In this document: positions 46,022-54,299 of the stretch, piece after piece | How the letters are laid out: the number at the start of each line of letters is the position of its first letter | Numbering within the stretch: position 1 is the stretch's first letter | From: CAVQCX01 sp963711095 | GTDB taxonomy: Bacteria; Pseudomonadota; Gammaproteobacteria; Chromatiales; Chromatiaceae | Direction: 5' to 3' | DNA: 64,000 nt | Assembly (NCBI GenBank): GCA_963711095.1 | Contig: CAVQCX010000033.1 | Coordinates: 1-64,000, forward strand | Notes under the pieces: generated by a model | Databases searched by the model: none | What the model was told of the DNA's origin: nothing | What the model saw: the letters and a program-made list of their open reading frames with translations, nothing else | Translations under genes and position numbers: made by a program

Positions 46022-46720
46022 TCAGGGCGTCCCGGGCAGCACCGGCAGGCTGTGGGTGGCCGTGTCGTCCGCGGGATCGGCATCCGCCTGTCCATCCTGA
46101 CGGACGACGGTGGCCGTCACGGTCAGGGTGCCCGAGGCGGACGCCGCAACTTGGCCGTGGACCGTATAGACCGCCGTGGCGGGGGGTAGTCCGGCGGTGA
46201 TGGTGTCGAAGACGGGACCCGTGCCGATCGGGGTGCAGTTGGCGAAGACCCCCGGCGTACAGCTCCATGACACCGACTCCAGCCCGGGTGGGATGTCCAC
46301 GCTCAAGTTGAGATTCACCCCGTTCATGTCGCTGGAGACCGTGACCGTGTAGGTGAGATTGTCCCCCGGCATGGCGCTGGTCTGGCCCTGGGTGATGGTC
46401 ACCGAGGCGTTGTTGGTCGCCGTTGTCCCACCGGTCTGGGCATAGGCGCCTGGCTGGAAGCCTTCGTCCACGACCAGGGTCGGTCCGATCCGCTCGCCGC
46501 CCGCCGCCGCTTGGCCGAGGGTCGAGGTCGCCTGGTACTGGGCCGAGGCGCCGTAGGCCCCTCCGGTGGACAGTACGGCCATGGGCACCTCGAAATTCGG
46601 GCTGGACTGGCCGAGCCCCGGCAGGGGCAGGACGGCCAGGACCACACCGACCCACGCCAGCATGGCGCGGGCGCCGCTCAAGGCGCCCGTCACGCCCGGC
46701 CCCCTAACGATCGCAGACAT
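46022..46720 (-). CDS. Secreted DUF11-like protein
   Basis: 232 residues from ATG 46720, which lies inside the end of the upstream gene (17-bp overlap). A signal peptide (AMLAWVGVVLAVLPLPGLGQ) is followed by SPNFEVPMAVLSTGGAYGAS and one immunoglobulin-like DUF11/conserved-repeat domain (NASVTITQGQTSAMPGDNLT, DIPPGLESVSWSCTP, ADPADDTATHSL). No C-terminal sorting signal. A surface or matrix protein coexpressed with the two genes upstream. Confidence 0.75.
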   Translation of the reverse strand: MSAIVRGPGVTGALSGARAMLAWVGVVLAVLPLPGLGQSSPNFEVPMAVLSTGGAYGASAQYQATSTLGQAAAGGERIGPTLVVDEGFQPGAYAQTGGTTATNNASVTITQGQTSAMPGDNLTYTVTVSSDMNGVNLNLSVDIPPGLESVSWSCTPGVFANCTPIGTGPVFDTITAGLPPATAVYTVHGQVAASASGTLTVTATVVRQDGQADADPADDTATHSLPVLPGTP

Positions 46721-48194
46721 CGCCGTAACCGTCCTGGTCCGCATCGGCCTGGTCCGCATTGGCGACCCCGGGGCAGTTGTCCTCGAAGTTCAGGGCCCCG
46801 TCGCCGTCCTTGTCGCGGTCGCAGAGATCGCCTATGCCGTCGCCGTCGCTGTCGAAGTGGCGAACGGCGGCCTCGTCGGGGCAGAGGTCGCAGGCGTCGC
46901 CTATGCCGTCGTGGTCGCGGTCCGCTTGGTCGGCGTTGCCCTGGAGCGGACAGTTGTCGGCGCTGTCGCGGATGCCGTCACTGTCCCGGTCGACCAGGGG
47001 GTCGCAGGCGTCACCGATGCCGTCGCCGTCCAGGTCGGCCTGGTCGGGGTTAAACACGAAGGGGCAGTTGTCAGGGTCCAGAGATGCGTAGTACCGCAGT
47101 ACCTGTACGGCTTCGCCGTCCGCGCCCGGCTTCAGGGCCGCGCTGTAGCGATGCGGGTCCATCCCCACCCCGTCACCGTCCGGGTCAGGATCACAGATAT
47201 CGCCGAAACCGTCGCCATCCCGGTCCGCTTGATCCGGGTTGGGGTAGAGATTGCCGGGTTGGACAGGGTCGAGACCGCAGTTGTCTTCGGTATCCCGTAT
47301 CCCGTCTCCATCCCGATCCTGCTCCCGATCCGACGGCCCGGAGAGCACGAGCGCTTCGCACGCATCTCCGATGTGGTTGTAGTTGGTGTCGATTTGCCAA
47401 TGGTTCGGAACGGTAGGACAGTTATCGTCCGACGGCACACTGTGGTCCACGAAGGCTGTGCCGTCGGGCGCGGTGGCGGAGACGCCGTCCTGCAGGCCAT
47501 CCCCGTCCTGGTCGAGGTCACAGCGAGATCCCTGACCGTCGCCGTCCAGGTCGGATTGGTCGGGGTTGGAAGCCAGCGGACAATTGTCACGCCAGTCGGG
47601 GATGCCATCAGCGTCTCGGTCATCGCTGTCGCAAGCGTTTCCGATGCCATCGTTGTCTGAGTCCTCCTGGCCCGGGTTCGCGACCAACGGGCAATTGTCC
47701 GCGGTATCCAGCACTCCGTCCCCGTCGTCGTCCTCATCGCAGGTATCGCCCCGGCCGTCGCCGTCGCTATCCTCTTGGCCGGCGTTGGCGACCTCCTGGC
47801 AATTGTCGACCCCATCCGGCACCCCGTCGCGATCCCGATCCGCGGAGGTGTCGATCTTGCACAAGCCCTGGTCGCAGACCTCGCCGAGCGGACATTGGGC
47901 GTCGCGCCGACACTCCCTGGTCACGCACTGCTGCCCGGTGCACACTTCATTCGGCGCGCAGTTCTGATCCGTATAGCACGAGCCTTCCGGAGGGGGGCCC
48001 AGCGGGGTGCAGGCGCCGGTACGCGACGCGCAACGCCAGCCGGTCGGGCAGTCGCTGTTCAGCCTGCACGCGGAGGCATCTGCGGCCAGGGTGTCCCGAG
48101 CGGCCAGTGCGCCCCACAAGGCGAACAGGACCAGAATGCCCGTCAGCCCCCGCACCACGAAGGCGACGGGCCGGATATTCGCCATGATGCGCAT
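46704..48194 (-). CDS. Secreted thrombospondin type-3 repeat protein
   Basis: 496 residues from ATG 48194 (GTG 48197 also possible); the start overlaps the upstream stop. A signal peptide (LTGILVLFALWGALAARDTL) precedes a Cys-rich region with three CxxDxxCPxG-like units (CRLNSDCPTGWRCASRTGAC, CYTDQNCAPNEVC, CRRDAQCPLGEVC). About eleven Asp-rich calcium-binding TSP3 repeats follow (DRDRDGVPDGVDNC, DSDGDGRGDTCDEDDDGDGV, DADQDGYGDVCDR). It should be a calcium-stabilised, stalk-like extracellular protein; no anchor is visible. Confidence 0.85.
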   Translation of the reverse strand: MRIMANIRPVAFVVRGLTGILVLFALWGALAARDTLAADASACRLNSDCPTGWRCASRTGACTPLGPPPEGSCYTDQNCAPNEVCTGQQCVTRECRRDAQCPLGEVCDQGLCKIDTSADRDRDGVPDGVDNCQEVANAGQEDSDGDGRGDTCDEDDDGDGVLDTADNCPLVANPGQEDSDNDGIGNACDSDDRDADGIPDWRDNCPLASNPDQSDLDGDGQGSRCDLDQDGDGLQDGVSATAPDGTAFVDHSVPSDDNCPTVPNHWQIDTNYNHIGDACEALVLSGPSDREQDRDGDGIRDTEDNCGLDPVQPGNLYPNPDQADRDGDGFGDICDPDPDGDGVGMDPHRYSAALKPGADGEAVQVLRYYASLDPDNCPFVFNPDQADLDGDGIGDACDPLVDRDSDGIRDSADNCPLQGNADQADRDHDGIGDACDLCPDEAAVRHFDSDGDGIGDLCDRDKDGDGALNFEDNCPGVANADQADADQDGYGDVCDR

Positions 48195-50851
48195 CACTGT
48201 TCGGCCCCCTGGCTCTGGAAGTTGCGTCCGGTCGCAATCGAAGAGAACTGTTGGCCGGCGCTATTGCGCAGCCCCCCGCCGACCGTCGCGTAGCGCCCGC
48301 TGGCGGTGTTGCGATTACCCCCGGCGACGGCAGACTCGTCACCCGAGGCGGTGTTCAGGGCGCCGCCGAGGACCGCCGCGTTGCCGCCCGAGGCGTTGTT
48401 CTCCGACCCGCCCACGACCACGCCCCGATAATTGGTGGCGCTGTTGTGGTAACCGCCCAGCACCGCCGCAAACGGCCCCGAGGCGATGTTGAGATTGCCG
48501 GCCAGGACGCTGGCGCCCGCGCCGGCGATGGCGTTGCCCTGCCCCGCCACTATCCCGGAGTGAGCACTGAAGCTGTGCTGGTCGCCGACCACCAGGTTGT
48601 GGGAGCCGGTACGCGCGTTGGCGGGCGCCTCGTCGGCGTTGTAGCCCAGGATCAGGTTGCCCAGCCCGTTGGTCAGGTCGGTCGAGCCCAGCCCGTTGAC
48701 GATCTGCACGTTCATCCCGGAGAACACCAGGGTGTCGCCCACCCGCTCCAGACCGTTCAGCAGTGCATCGAGGGTGGGGGTGAGAGGGGCGTAGAAGCCG
48801 TGGCGCTGGTCCCCGCTGTTGCCGGTCCCGCCGATCACCGTGGCGTAGAGGCCGCTGACGCTGTTGCCCTCGCCACCTATGGCCACCGCCCAGCTGGCGT
48901 CTGCGCTGTTGCCGTAGCCACCCAGCACGCTGGCGTAGGGTTGCTGGGCCTTGTGGTCCTGGCCGCCCGCGGCCAGCGAGTAGCTGGCCGAGGCGCGACT
49001 GCCGCGCCCGCCGGCAACGGTGGCGTACTGGCCGGTCGCGAAGTTCTCCGTCCCACCCAGGACGGCCCCTTGGGGGCCATCGGCGGTGTTCTGGACCCCG
49101 CCGGCCACCAGCGCCATGGCGGCCTGGGCATGGTTGTGCTGACCGCCGGCGACCACTCCCCAGGCGCCCTTGGCACTGTTGGCGTTGCCACCCACAACGG
49201 CCGAGTTGTCGGCGTCCGCGAGGTTTTCCGTCCCGGCGACCACCACGGCGCCGGTCTTGGAGGCGAAGTTGCCCTCGCCGCCGAGCAGGCTGGCGTTGGC
49301 CGCGGTAGCGGCATTGCGCGCCCCGCTGATCACCCCGCCGGTCGCGGTGTAGCTGTTCTCCAGGCCCATCACCAGGTTGTGCGAGCCGGAGCGCAGGCTG
49401 GAGACCCCGGGCGGGTTGTAGCCGACGATCAGGTTGCCCAGACCGTTAGCGGCGGTCTGCTGGCCGGAGCCGTTGCGCACCTGGAGGTTCACACCATTGA
49501 ACACGATAGTGTCGCCCTCCCGGCTGACCGCACCGCCAAAGGTCAAGTCGCCCGTGGGGCCCTGGCCCTGGTCGGCCTCGACACTGACCCCGGCGCCTCC
49601 CGACACGCTGGCGGCCGAGCCGGCCGCCGTGTTCTCGCTACCGCCGGCCACGCTGGCATAGGTGCCGCTGGCGGTATTGAGGCTGCCCCCGGCCACGCTG
49701 GAGGCCGGGCCGCTGGCGGTGTTGCCCTCGCCGCCGAGGACACTGCCATAGTCGCCGCTGGCATTGTTCAGACGGCCACCCACCACCACGCCCTTGGCCG
49801 CCGTGACCGTGTTCAGCTCGCCCCCGAGGACACTCGCATAGGGCGCGAACAGGCCGTTGTGCAGGCCGGCCACCAGGCCGCCGTAACTGCTGAAGTTGTG
49901 CTGGTCTCCGACCACCAGGTTGTGCGAGCCGCTGCGCCAATCGCTGCCGTCGCCCCGGGGCAGGTTGTAGCCGACGATCAGGTTGCCCAGGCCGTTGACC
50001 AGGTCGGCCTGGCCGGTGCCGTTGTTCACATGGAGATTGACGCCCTTGAAGTAGACGTCTGTGCCGCTGATCTCCACCACGTCCAGCAGGGCCGCCGCCG
50101 TGGCCACGCCGCCCTCGGCGGCGTCGAGCTGCCCTTGCAGCCCGCTCACCTGGGTCTCGAGCGCCTCGACCCGGGCCTGCAAGGCGGCGATCGCGTCCAG
50201 CAGGGGCTGAATCTGCTCTGGGGCGAGGGTCGCGAGGTCGTGGGTGTGATTGATGTCGGCCTTGGTGGCGAGCGCCGCCGCCACCTCGCTGCCCCAGGCC
50301 ACGTCGGCGGGCAGCTGGGCCAGGCCCACCGTATCGGTCAGCTCGGTGAAGCTGGTGGTCTTGGCATGGTGGGCCGAGGGGTCGGCCTGGTGCTGGCCCA
50401 GGGCCTCGGCACTCTGGATGCCGTAGGGGGTGTTGGTCAGGGCCGTGCGGGGGGTCAGCTCGGGGTCCGAATCGACGGCCACGCCGAGATACAGAGGCTG
50501 GCCGAAGACCCCGGCCGGAAAGGGGTTCATGGCCCCCAGCTCCACAGTGACCACGCCGGCCGGGGCGGGCACGCCGGCGTGGGTCTCGGTCCAGCCGGCC
50601 GGCAGGTAGCCCTCGGGATCGAGGTAGAGGGTGAACCTGAGGGTGTAGGTCAGGGCGGTCGGGTTACCGCTGCCGCTGGAAGTCCCCGAGCCCGTGCCGC
50701 CTATGACCCCGCCCACGTCCGGCACCACGGGACTGATGCGCGCCTGATAGGTGAAGGTGCGCGGGGCGTCGGCCACCGCGCCGCACCAGCCCAGGCTCAA
50801 GACCACCAACACCAGCCAACGGAAGGGCGTCCCGACGCACCGTATACCCAT
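48194..50851 (-). CDS. Secreted Hep_Hag/YadA-head repeat protein
   Basis: 885 residues from ATG 50851, preceded by AAGGGGCGAGATC. Signal peptide (WLVLVVLSLGWCGAVADA), an N-terminal beta domain (TFTYQARISP, TLRFTLYLDPEGYLPAGWTE), a short coiled coil (LDAIAALQARVEALETQVSG) and then three modules, each opening with NGLGNLIVGYN or NGLGNLILGYN. Each holds many SxxGGxxNxA units (ASVLGGELNTV, AVLGGYHNSATNY). These build the left-handed beta-roll of YadA-type adhesin heads, but the C-terminal trimeric barrel anchor is absent, so it is not an autotransporter. First gene of the operon. Confidence 0.8.
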   Translation of the reverse strand: MGIRCVGTPFRWLVLVVLSLGWCGAVADAPRTFTYQARISPVVPDVGGVIGGTGSGTSSGSGNPTALTYTLRFTLYLDPEGYLPAGWTETHAGVPAPAGVVTVELGAMNPFPAGVFGQPLYLGVAVDSDPELTPRTALTNTPYGIQSAEALGQHQADPSAHHAKTTSFTELTDTVGLAQLPADVAWGSEVAAALATKADINHTHDLATLAPEQIQPLLDAIAALQARVEALETQVSGLQGQLDAAEGGVATAAALLDVVEISGTDVYFKGVNLHVNNGTGQADLVNGLGNLIVGYNLPRGDGSDWRSGSHNLVVGDQHNFSSYGGLVAGLHNGLFAPYASVLGGELNTVTAAKGVVVGGRLNNASGDYGSVLGGEGNTASGPASSVAGGSLNTASGTYASVAGGSENTAAGSAASVSGGAGVSVEADQGQGPTGDLTFGGAVSREGDTIVFNGVNLQVRNGSGQQTAANGLGNLIVGYNPPGVSSLRSGSHNLVMGLENSYTATGGVISGARNAATAANASLLGGEGNFASKTGAVVVAGTENLADADNSAVVGGNANSAKGAWGVVAGGQHNHAQAAMALVAGGVQNTADGPQGAVLGGTENFATGQYATVAGGRGSRASASYSLAAGGQDHKAQQPYASVLGGYGNSADASWAVAIGGEGNSVSGLYATVIGGTGNSGDQRHGFYAPLTPTLDALLNGLERVGDTLVFSGMNVQIVNGLGSTDLTNGLGNLILGYNADEAPANARTGSHNLVVGDQHSFSAHSGIVAGQGNAIAGAGASVLAGNLNIASGPFAAVLGGYHNSATNYRGVVVGGSENNASGGNAAVLGGALNTASGDESAVAGGNRNTASGRYATVGGGLRNSAGQQFSSIATGRNFQSQGAEQ

Positions 50852-51114
50852 GATCTCGCCCCTTGAAAAATGGCGGGCCCGCAAGGCCCGGGCATCGAGC
50901 CTCTAGCGGTCGTCTTCGACGACACGGGCTCGTAGCCGTAAACCCCGGAAGCCCCAGCTCCCGGGCCGTCAATCACTCGGAATCGGGTTCTGCCAGCTTC
51001 AGGCAAGGCCCGGCAGCCGACGAGACGATCGCAGCCGCGACTGCCGAACCTATACCCCTGGGCCGGCGCACGTCAATGAATACCATCCGATGCGCACCCG
51101 GCGAGCGCGGGTCA

Positions 51115-51139
51115 GGGGTCACGTCTCACATTCCAACAT
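51115..51139 (+). repeat. Left REP1 end of RAYT-B unit
   Basis: GGGGTCACGTCTCACATTCC; partner right end at 52799-52822. Confidence 0.6.
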
Positions 51140-51178
51140 GCTGACATGTCAGATCCCGCGCTCCCGCTTTGGAACGAT

Positions 51179-52045
51179 TCAAGACGGGCTTGCAGCCGAC
51201 CCGGGCGCCGGTTCCTCGAAACGCCGCACGGCCCGACTTACCGTCATGTAGTGGACGCCGAAAAAGTCCCCAATCTCCTTCATGCTGTAGGCCCCGGACG
51301 CGTAGGCTCGTGCCATAGCCTCGTTTCGATCGGAACAGCTCGCTCGATATGCATCGAGTGATTTCGCCAGGGCGCGGCGCTGGCTCTTCGGGACTTCCCG
51401 CACCTGATCCGGTCGTCTCCTGTCGCGAAAGCGTTCGATGAAGTCCTCGTCAGCGAGAAATACCTGGTAACGCAGCTGTTCCCACGGCGATGCGTGCCCG
51501 ACGCCGGCGCGCACAAAACTCTCGTAGCCCCTAATTGCAGTCTGTCGCCGTGTCCCGAACTGGCTGAGAAGCCAGTCCGTATCCAGCCACGGCGGTGCGT
51601 CGGCACTGCCGATGGCTGCCCCATAGCTGCTCCACGGCCAGTCCCCCGCATCCGCCACCATGCCGGCACGTACCGGGTTCAGCACCACGTAGCGGGATAA
51701 CTCCAGCAGGTAGGCCGATTTCTGTACCAGGATGCCCTTGAACCGGCCTTGAAAGACGTGACCCACCCGCGCGTGCCGCCGGTTGAAGGCCTGGGTATAG
51801 ACCCCGTTGAGCTGCCGCATCCCCAGGGACAGATTGCCATCCAGCGTCTCCACCAGGAGGTGGTAGTGGTTCGTCATGAGACAGAAGGCGTGGACGTTCC
51901 AGTTGAAGCGGCGGCATACCTCGCCGAGCAGATCGACGAAGACCTTCCGGTCAGCATCGTCCAGGAAGATCGCCTCACGGTGATCACCCCGGGAAGTGAC
52001 ATGGTAGAGGGCGCCGGCGAATTCGAGTCGGAGAGGGCGAGCCAT
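51179..52045 (-). CDS. REP-associated tyrosine transposase (RAYT-B)
   Basis: 288 residues, intact. MARPLRLEFAGALYHVTSRG, HUH in MTNHYHLLVE, catalytic-Tyr region WPWSSYGAAI, and a C-terminal HTH (YSMKEIGDFFGVHYMTVSRA). Clearly diverged from RAYT-A and -C over the last 130 residues. Unlike those, its right REP end lies 750 bp beyond the start codon, with a toxin-antitoxin pair in between. Confidence 0.9.
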   Translation of the reverse strand: MARPLRLEFAGALYHVTSRGDHREAIFLDDADRKVFVDLLGEVCRRFNWNVHAFCLMTNHYHLLVETLDGNLSLGMRQLNGVYTQAFNRRHARVGHVFQGRFKGILVQKSAYLLELSRYVVLNPVRAGMVADAGDWPWSSYGAAIGSADAPPWLDTDWLLSQFGTRRQTAIRGYESFVRAGVGHASPWEQLRYQVFLADEDFIERFRDRRRPDQVREVPKSQRRALAKSLDAYRASCSDRNEAMARAYASGAYSMKEIGDFFGVHYMTVSRAVRRFEEPAPGSAASPS

Positions 52046-52054
52046 GACCGAAAT

Positions 52055-52372
52055 CTAAGGCTCCGGCACGCCTGTCTCCGAAGGCAACCGAAGCAGATGC
52101 TCGCTCCGCCAAATGCACACCACGCGCACGCCCTTCGAATCCCGGCGGTAGACGATCCGAAAGGGTGGAAAGATCAATTCGCGGATCGCCGCTTGGTCAA
52201 ATTCCGGCACGACTCGACCCAGATCGGGATGGTCCTTGAGTGCTTCTATGCGATGAACGATCTCTCCGACCAACCGTTCGCCGACCTCAGGAACACCTTG
52301 TTCGCTATACCATTCCCCAATCTCGCCCATGTCCGTCATGGCGGCCTCGGAAAAAGTGATGTCGCCTCGCAT
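52055..52372 (-). CDS. ParE/RelE-family toxin
   Basis: 105 residues. The ParE fold shows in DITFSEAAMTDMGEIGEWYS, LVGEIVHRIEALKDHPDLGR and IRELIFPPFRIVYRRDS, with VVCIWRSEHLL at the end. ParE-type toxins poison gyrase and RelE-type cut mRNA; the RxxxRxxY-like segment favours the general ParE/RelE_toxin family without deciding. It follows its antitoxin by four bases, in the usual antitoxin-first order. Confidence 0.85.
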   Translation of the reverse strand: MRGDITFSEAAMTDMGEIGEWYSEQGVPEVGERLVGEIVHRIEALKDHPDLGRVVPEFDQAAIRELIFPPFRIVYRRDSKGVRVVCIWRSEHLLRLPSETGVPEP

Positions 52373-52376
52373 CGCC

Positions 52377-52652
52377 CTACTTGAGACCCAGCCGGAGTTT
52401 GGCCTCCTCCAGCGAGACCTCCTTTCCCGCCTCGAGATCGGACAAGCCGGCCAGCACTGCCCGCATGAAAGCCTTTTCCTCCTCGCCCTTCTCGTAGTCC
52501 GCGAGCGACTGCACCACCGCCACGCCGCGCCCTCGGTTCGTCAAGAGCACCGGCCGGTGAACCTCCGAGGTATGTTTGACGATCCGCCCTGGATTCACTT
52601 TGAGATCGCCCAGGGGGACGACGTCTTCGGAAAACTTCGTCTTGGTGTTCAT
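52377..52652 (-). CDS. Phd/YefM-family antitoxin
   Basis: 91 residues from ATG 52652 (MNTKTKFSEDVVPLGDLKVN); the frame is open to 52688 without a good site. The N-terminal Phd fold (VPLGDLKVNPGRIVKHTSEV, RPVLLTNRGRGVAVVQS) binds the operator; the acidic C-terminal helix (FMRAVLAGLSDLEAGKEVSL) should wrap the toxin. A 51-bp perfect inverted repeat lies 30 bp upstream and could be the autoregulatory operator. Confidence 0.85.
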   Translation of the reverse strand: MNTKTKFSEDVVPLGDLKVNPGRIVKHTSEVHRPVLLTNRGRGVAVVQSLADYEKGEEEKAFMRAVLAGLSDLEAGKEVSLEEAKLRLGLK

Positions 52653-52680
52653 AGCTGGGGTTAGCCTCTGCACCTCCGAG

Positions 52681-52731
52681 AACCGCACCTGATTGTAGCA
52701 CCTGAAACAGGTGCTACAATCAGGTGCGGTT
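52681..52731. repeat. Perfect 24-bp inverted repeat
   Basis: Arms 52681-52704 and 52708-52731 are exact reverse complements, loop AAA. Each arm contains CACCTGATTGTAGCACCTG, so CACCTG is also directly repeated. GTGCTACAAT is shared with the REP1 flank at 25.94 kb. Either two back-to-back REP units or the operator of the ParE module. Confidence 0.75.
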
Positions 52732-52798
52732 CAGAACAGGTACTTGACCCAAGCACCAGTTTTTCGGCGCCCTCTCACCCTCCCAAGCATAGCATGAA

Positions 52799-52822
52799 TG
52801 TCGTAATGTGAGACCTGACCCC
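52799..52822 (-). repeat. Right REP1 end of RAYT-B unit
   Basis: TGTCGTAATGTGAGACCTGA then CCCC; inverted relative to 51115-51139. It lies ten bases beyond the persulfide dioxygenase stop. Confidence 0.6.
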
Positions 52823-52832
52823 GCGCTTCCGC

Positions 52833-53891
52833 TCATCCGGAAAGCGGTAGCCCCTCGTCCCGCCAGCGCAGAAACCCGCCGGCGATATTGGCGACCTTTT
52901 CAATACCGGCTTCCTGGAGAATCGTTATCGCCATCGCCGAGCGGCTTCCGGCGCGGCAAAAGGTGACGATCGGTTTGTCGCGCGGCACCTCGTCCACATG
53001 CTCGCGCAAGGAGCCCAGTGGCATGAGCCGTGCCCCGGCGATTCCCGCTTCGCCTATAACAGTCTCCTCCGGTTCGCGGACGTCCAGAATATGGACGTCG
53101 GCTTGGTGGGCGGCCACCCAATCCGGATCGACTTCGGGCACGCCGGCAAAGGTAATGCGGACCGGTGCCCAGTCCGGTTCAGGCGGCAGCTTGCCGTCCT
53201 CGGGTTTGCCGCTGACCATATTCGCCGGCAACGCGATAGCGATGCGCTTCGGATGCGGAAGCTGCATGGCATTCATGTATCCGACGAAATCTTCGCGACG
53301 GGCGCCACCGCCGATCCTGGAGTTGAACGCCTTTTCCTCGGCCACCGAGCTTGCCGTGCGGCCCTCGTAGTCATGGGCGGGGTACACCATGCAGTCTGCA
53401 GGCAGTGAAAATAGCTGTTCGATGATCGAATCGAACAGCCTGGACGCATCGCCCTGCTGGAAGTCGGTTCGGCCGCATCCGCGGATCAACAAGGCGTCAC
53501 CGGTAAACGCCATGCTCATGTTGTCCAGAACGTAGGTCAGGCAGCCGTCGGTGTGGCCGGGGGTCGCGCGGACGTCGAGGAAACGATTTCCAAACTGGAT
53601 GCGCTCGCCGTGCTCGAGCTTGAGGTCGACGTTCGCGGCACCGATCACAACGGCGGAGCCAATCTTGCAACCGGTCTTCTGCTGCAGCACCCAGGCGCCC
53701 GTAACATGGTCGGCATGGCAATGGGTGTCGATGGCATATAGCAGTTTGAGACCCAGCTCGTGGATCAGGGCCACGTCCCTATTTGCCTGCTCGTACACGG
53801 GGTCGATGATGACCGCCTGCAAGCCCGGATCATCGGCAAGGAGGTAGGTATAGGTTGACGACGCCGGGTCGTACAGTTGGCGAAACAGCAT
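52833..53891 (-). CDS. Persulfide dioxygenase-rhodanese fusion
   Basis: 352 residues. An ETHE1-like metallo-beta-lactamase domain (1-235) carries iron ligands in THCHADHVTG, TPGHTDG and FTGDALLIRG. It is fused to a rhodanese domain (about 250-350) with active-site Cys in VTFCRAGSRSA. Such PRF-type enzymes oxidise glutathione persulfide to sulfite and shuttle sulfane sulfur with thiosulfate. This fits an organism that stores and oxidises sulfur. It lies alone between REP1 (52822) and the hairpin element (53911). Confidence 0.9.
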   Translation of the reverse strand: MLFRQLYDPASSTYTYLLADDPGLQAVIIDPVYEQANRDVALIHELGLKLLYAIDTHCHADHVTGAWVLQQKTGCKIGSAVVIGAANVDLKLEHGERIQFGNRFLDVRATPGHTDGCLTYVLDNMSMAFTGDALLIRGCGRTDFQQGDASRLFDSIIEQLFSLPADCMVYPAHDYEGRTASSVAEEKAFNSRIGGGARREDFVGYMNAMQLPHPKRIAIALPANMVSGKPEDGKLPPEPDWAPVRITFAGVPEVDPDWVAAHQADVHILDVREPEETVIGEAGIAGARLMPLGSLREHVDEVPRDKPIVTFCRAGSRSAMAITILQEAGIEKVANIAGGFLRWRDEGLPLSG

Positions 53892-53910
53892 GACATTTCA
53901 CTCGCTTGAG

Positions 53911-54192
53911 TTAAATCACCTCCGGCAAAGCCGGAAGCTTATTAGGTGAGCGCCTCAAAGGCGCATGAACACCGTGAGCCGCCTAAAGGCGGCAACACAG
54001 CATCGTTCAAAATCGGCTGGGCCGTCCCTGCTGAGAAAGCGCTGACGCCTTGCGAGTACCATTTGGTGGATTCCAACGCAAAGCCGCTTCGGTCGGCCGA
54101 TCCTGTGTCTATGGACACCTTACCTGTATCCCCGAGGCTGTCCGACCGCCGCAAAGGTCAAGCCTCGGTGAGTCCCCCGGCAAAGCCGGGGG
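53911..54192. ncRNA. Multi-hairpin element, copy B
   Basis: Stems in the same order and spacing as copy A: 53921-53935 (TCCGG/CCGGA, loop CAAAG), 53950-53964 (GCGCCT/AGGCGC) and 53978-53993 (GCCGCC/GGCGGC). Further on, CCGAGGCT (54132) pairs with AGCCTCGG (54161) and 54174-54192 repeats the CCCCCGG/CCGGGGG hairpin with loop CAAAG. TTAAAT starts both copies and TTATT, GGTGAG and GTGAGCC-like links are conserved. Stem 2 has C:G in one copy where the other has T:A, a paired change supporting RNA structure. A mobile-element RNA (HEARO/omega-like) without its ORF is possible. Confidence 0.5.
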
Positions 54193-54274
54193 GTTTGCCG
54201 CGCTACGATGTCTGAGAGCATATAGACACGAAATACCGCCCGGCATACACGAGCCCATGATCTCACTCGCGGAC

Positions 54275-54299
54275 GGTCAGGTCCCGCGTTGTTACATCG
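54275..54299 (+). repeat. Left REP1 end of RAYT-C unit
   Basis: GGTCAGGTCCCGCGTTGTTA then CATCG, as in RAYT-A; partner GATGCTATCATGCGAGACTC at about 55154-55173. Confidence 0.6.

Noticed and set aside
46566..47660. A 364-codon plus-strand frame opposite the thrombospondin-repeat gene
   Set aside because: A Val/Ala-rich shadow of Asp-rich calcium repeats; no start signal or domain.
48251..50866. An 871-codon plus-strand open frame opposite the YadA-head gene
   Set aside because: Its translation is low-complexity and mirrors the repeat structure of the minus-strand gene, which has a signal peptide, ribosome site and recognisable fold.
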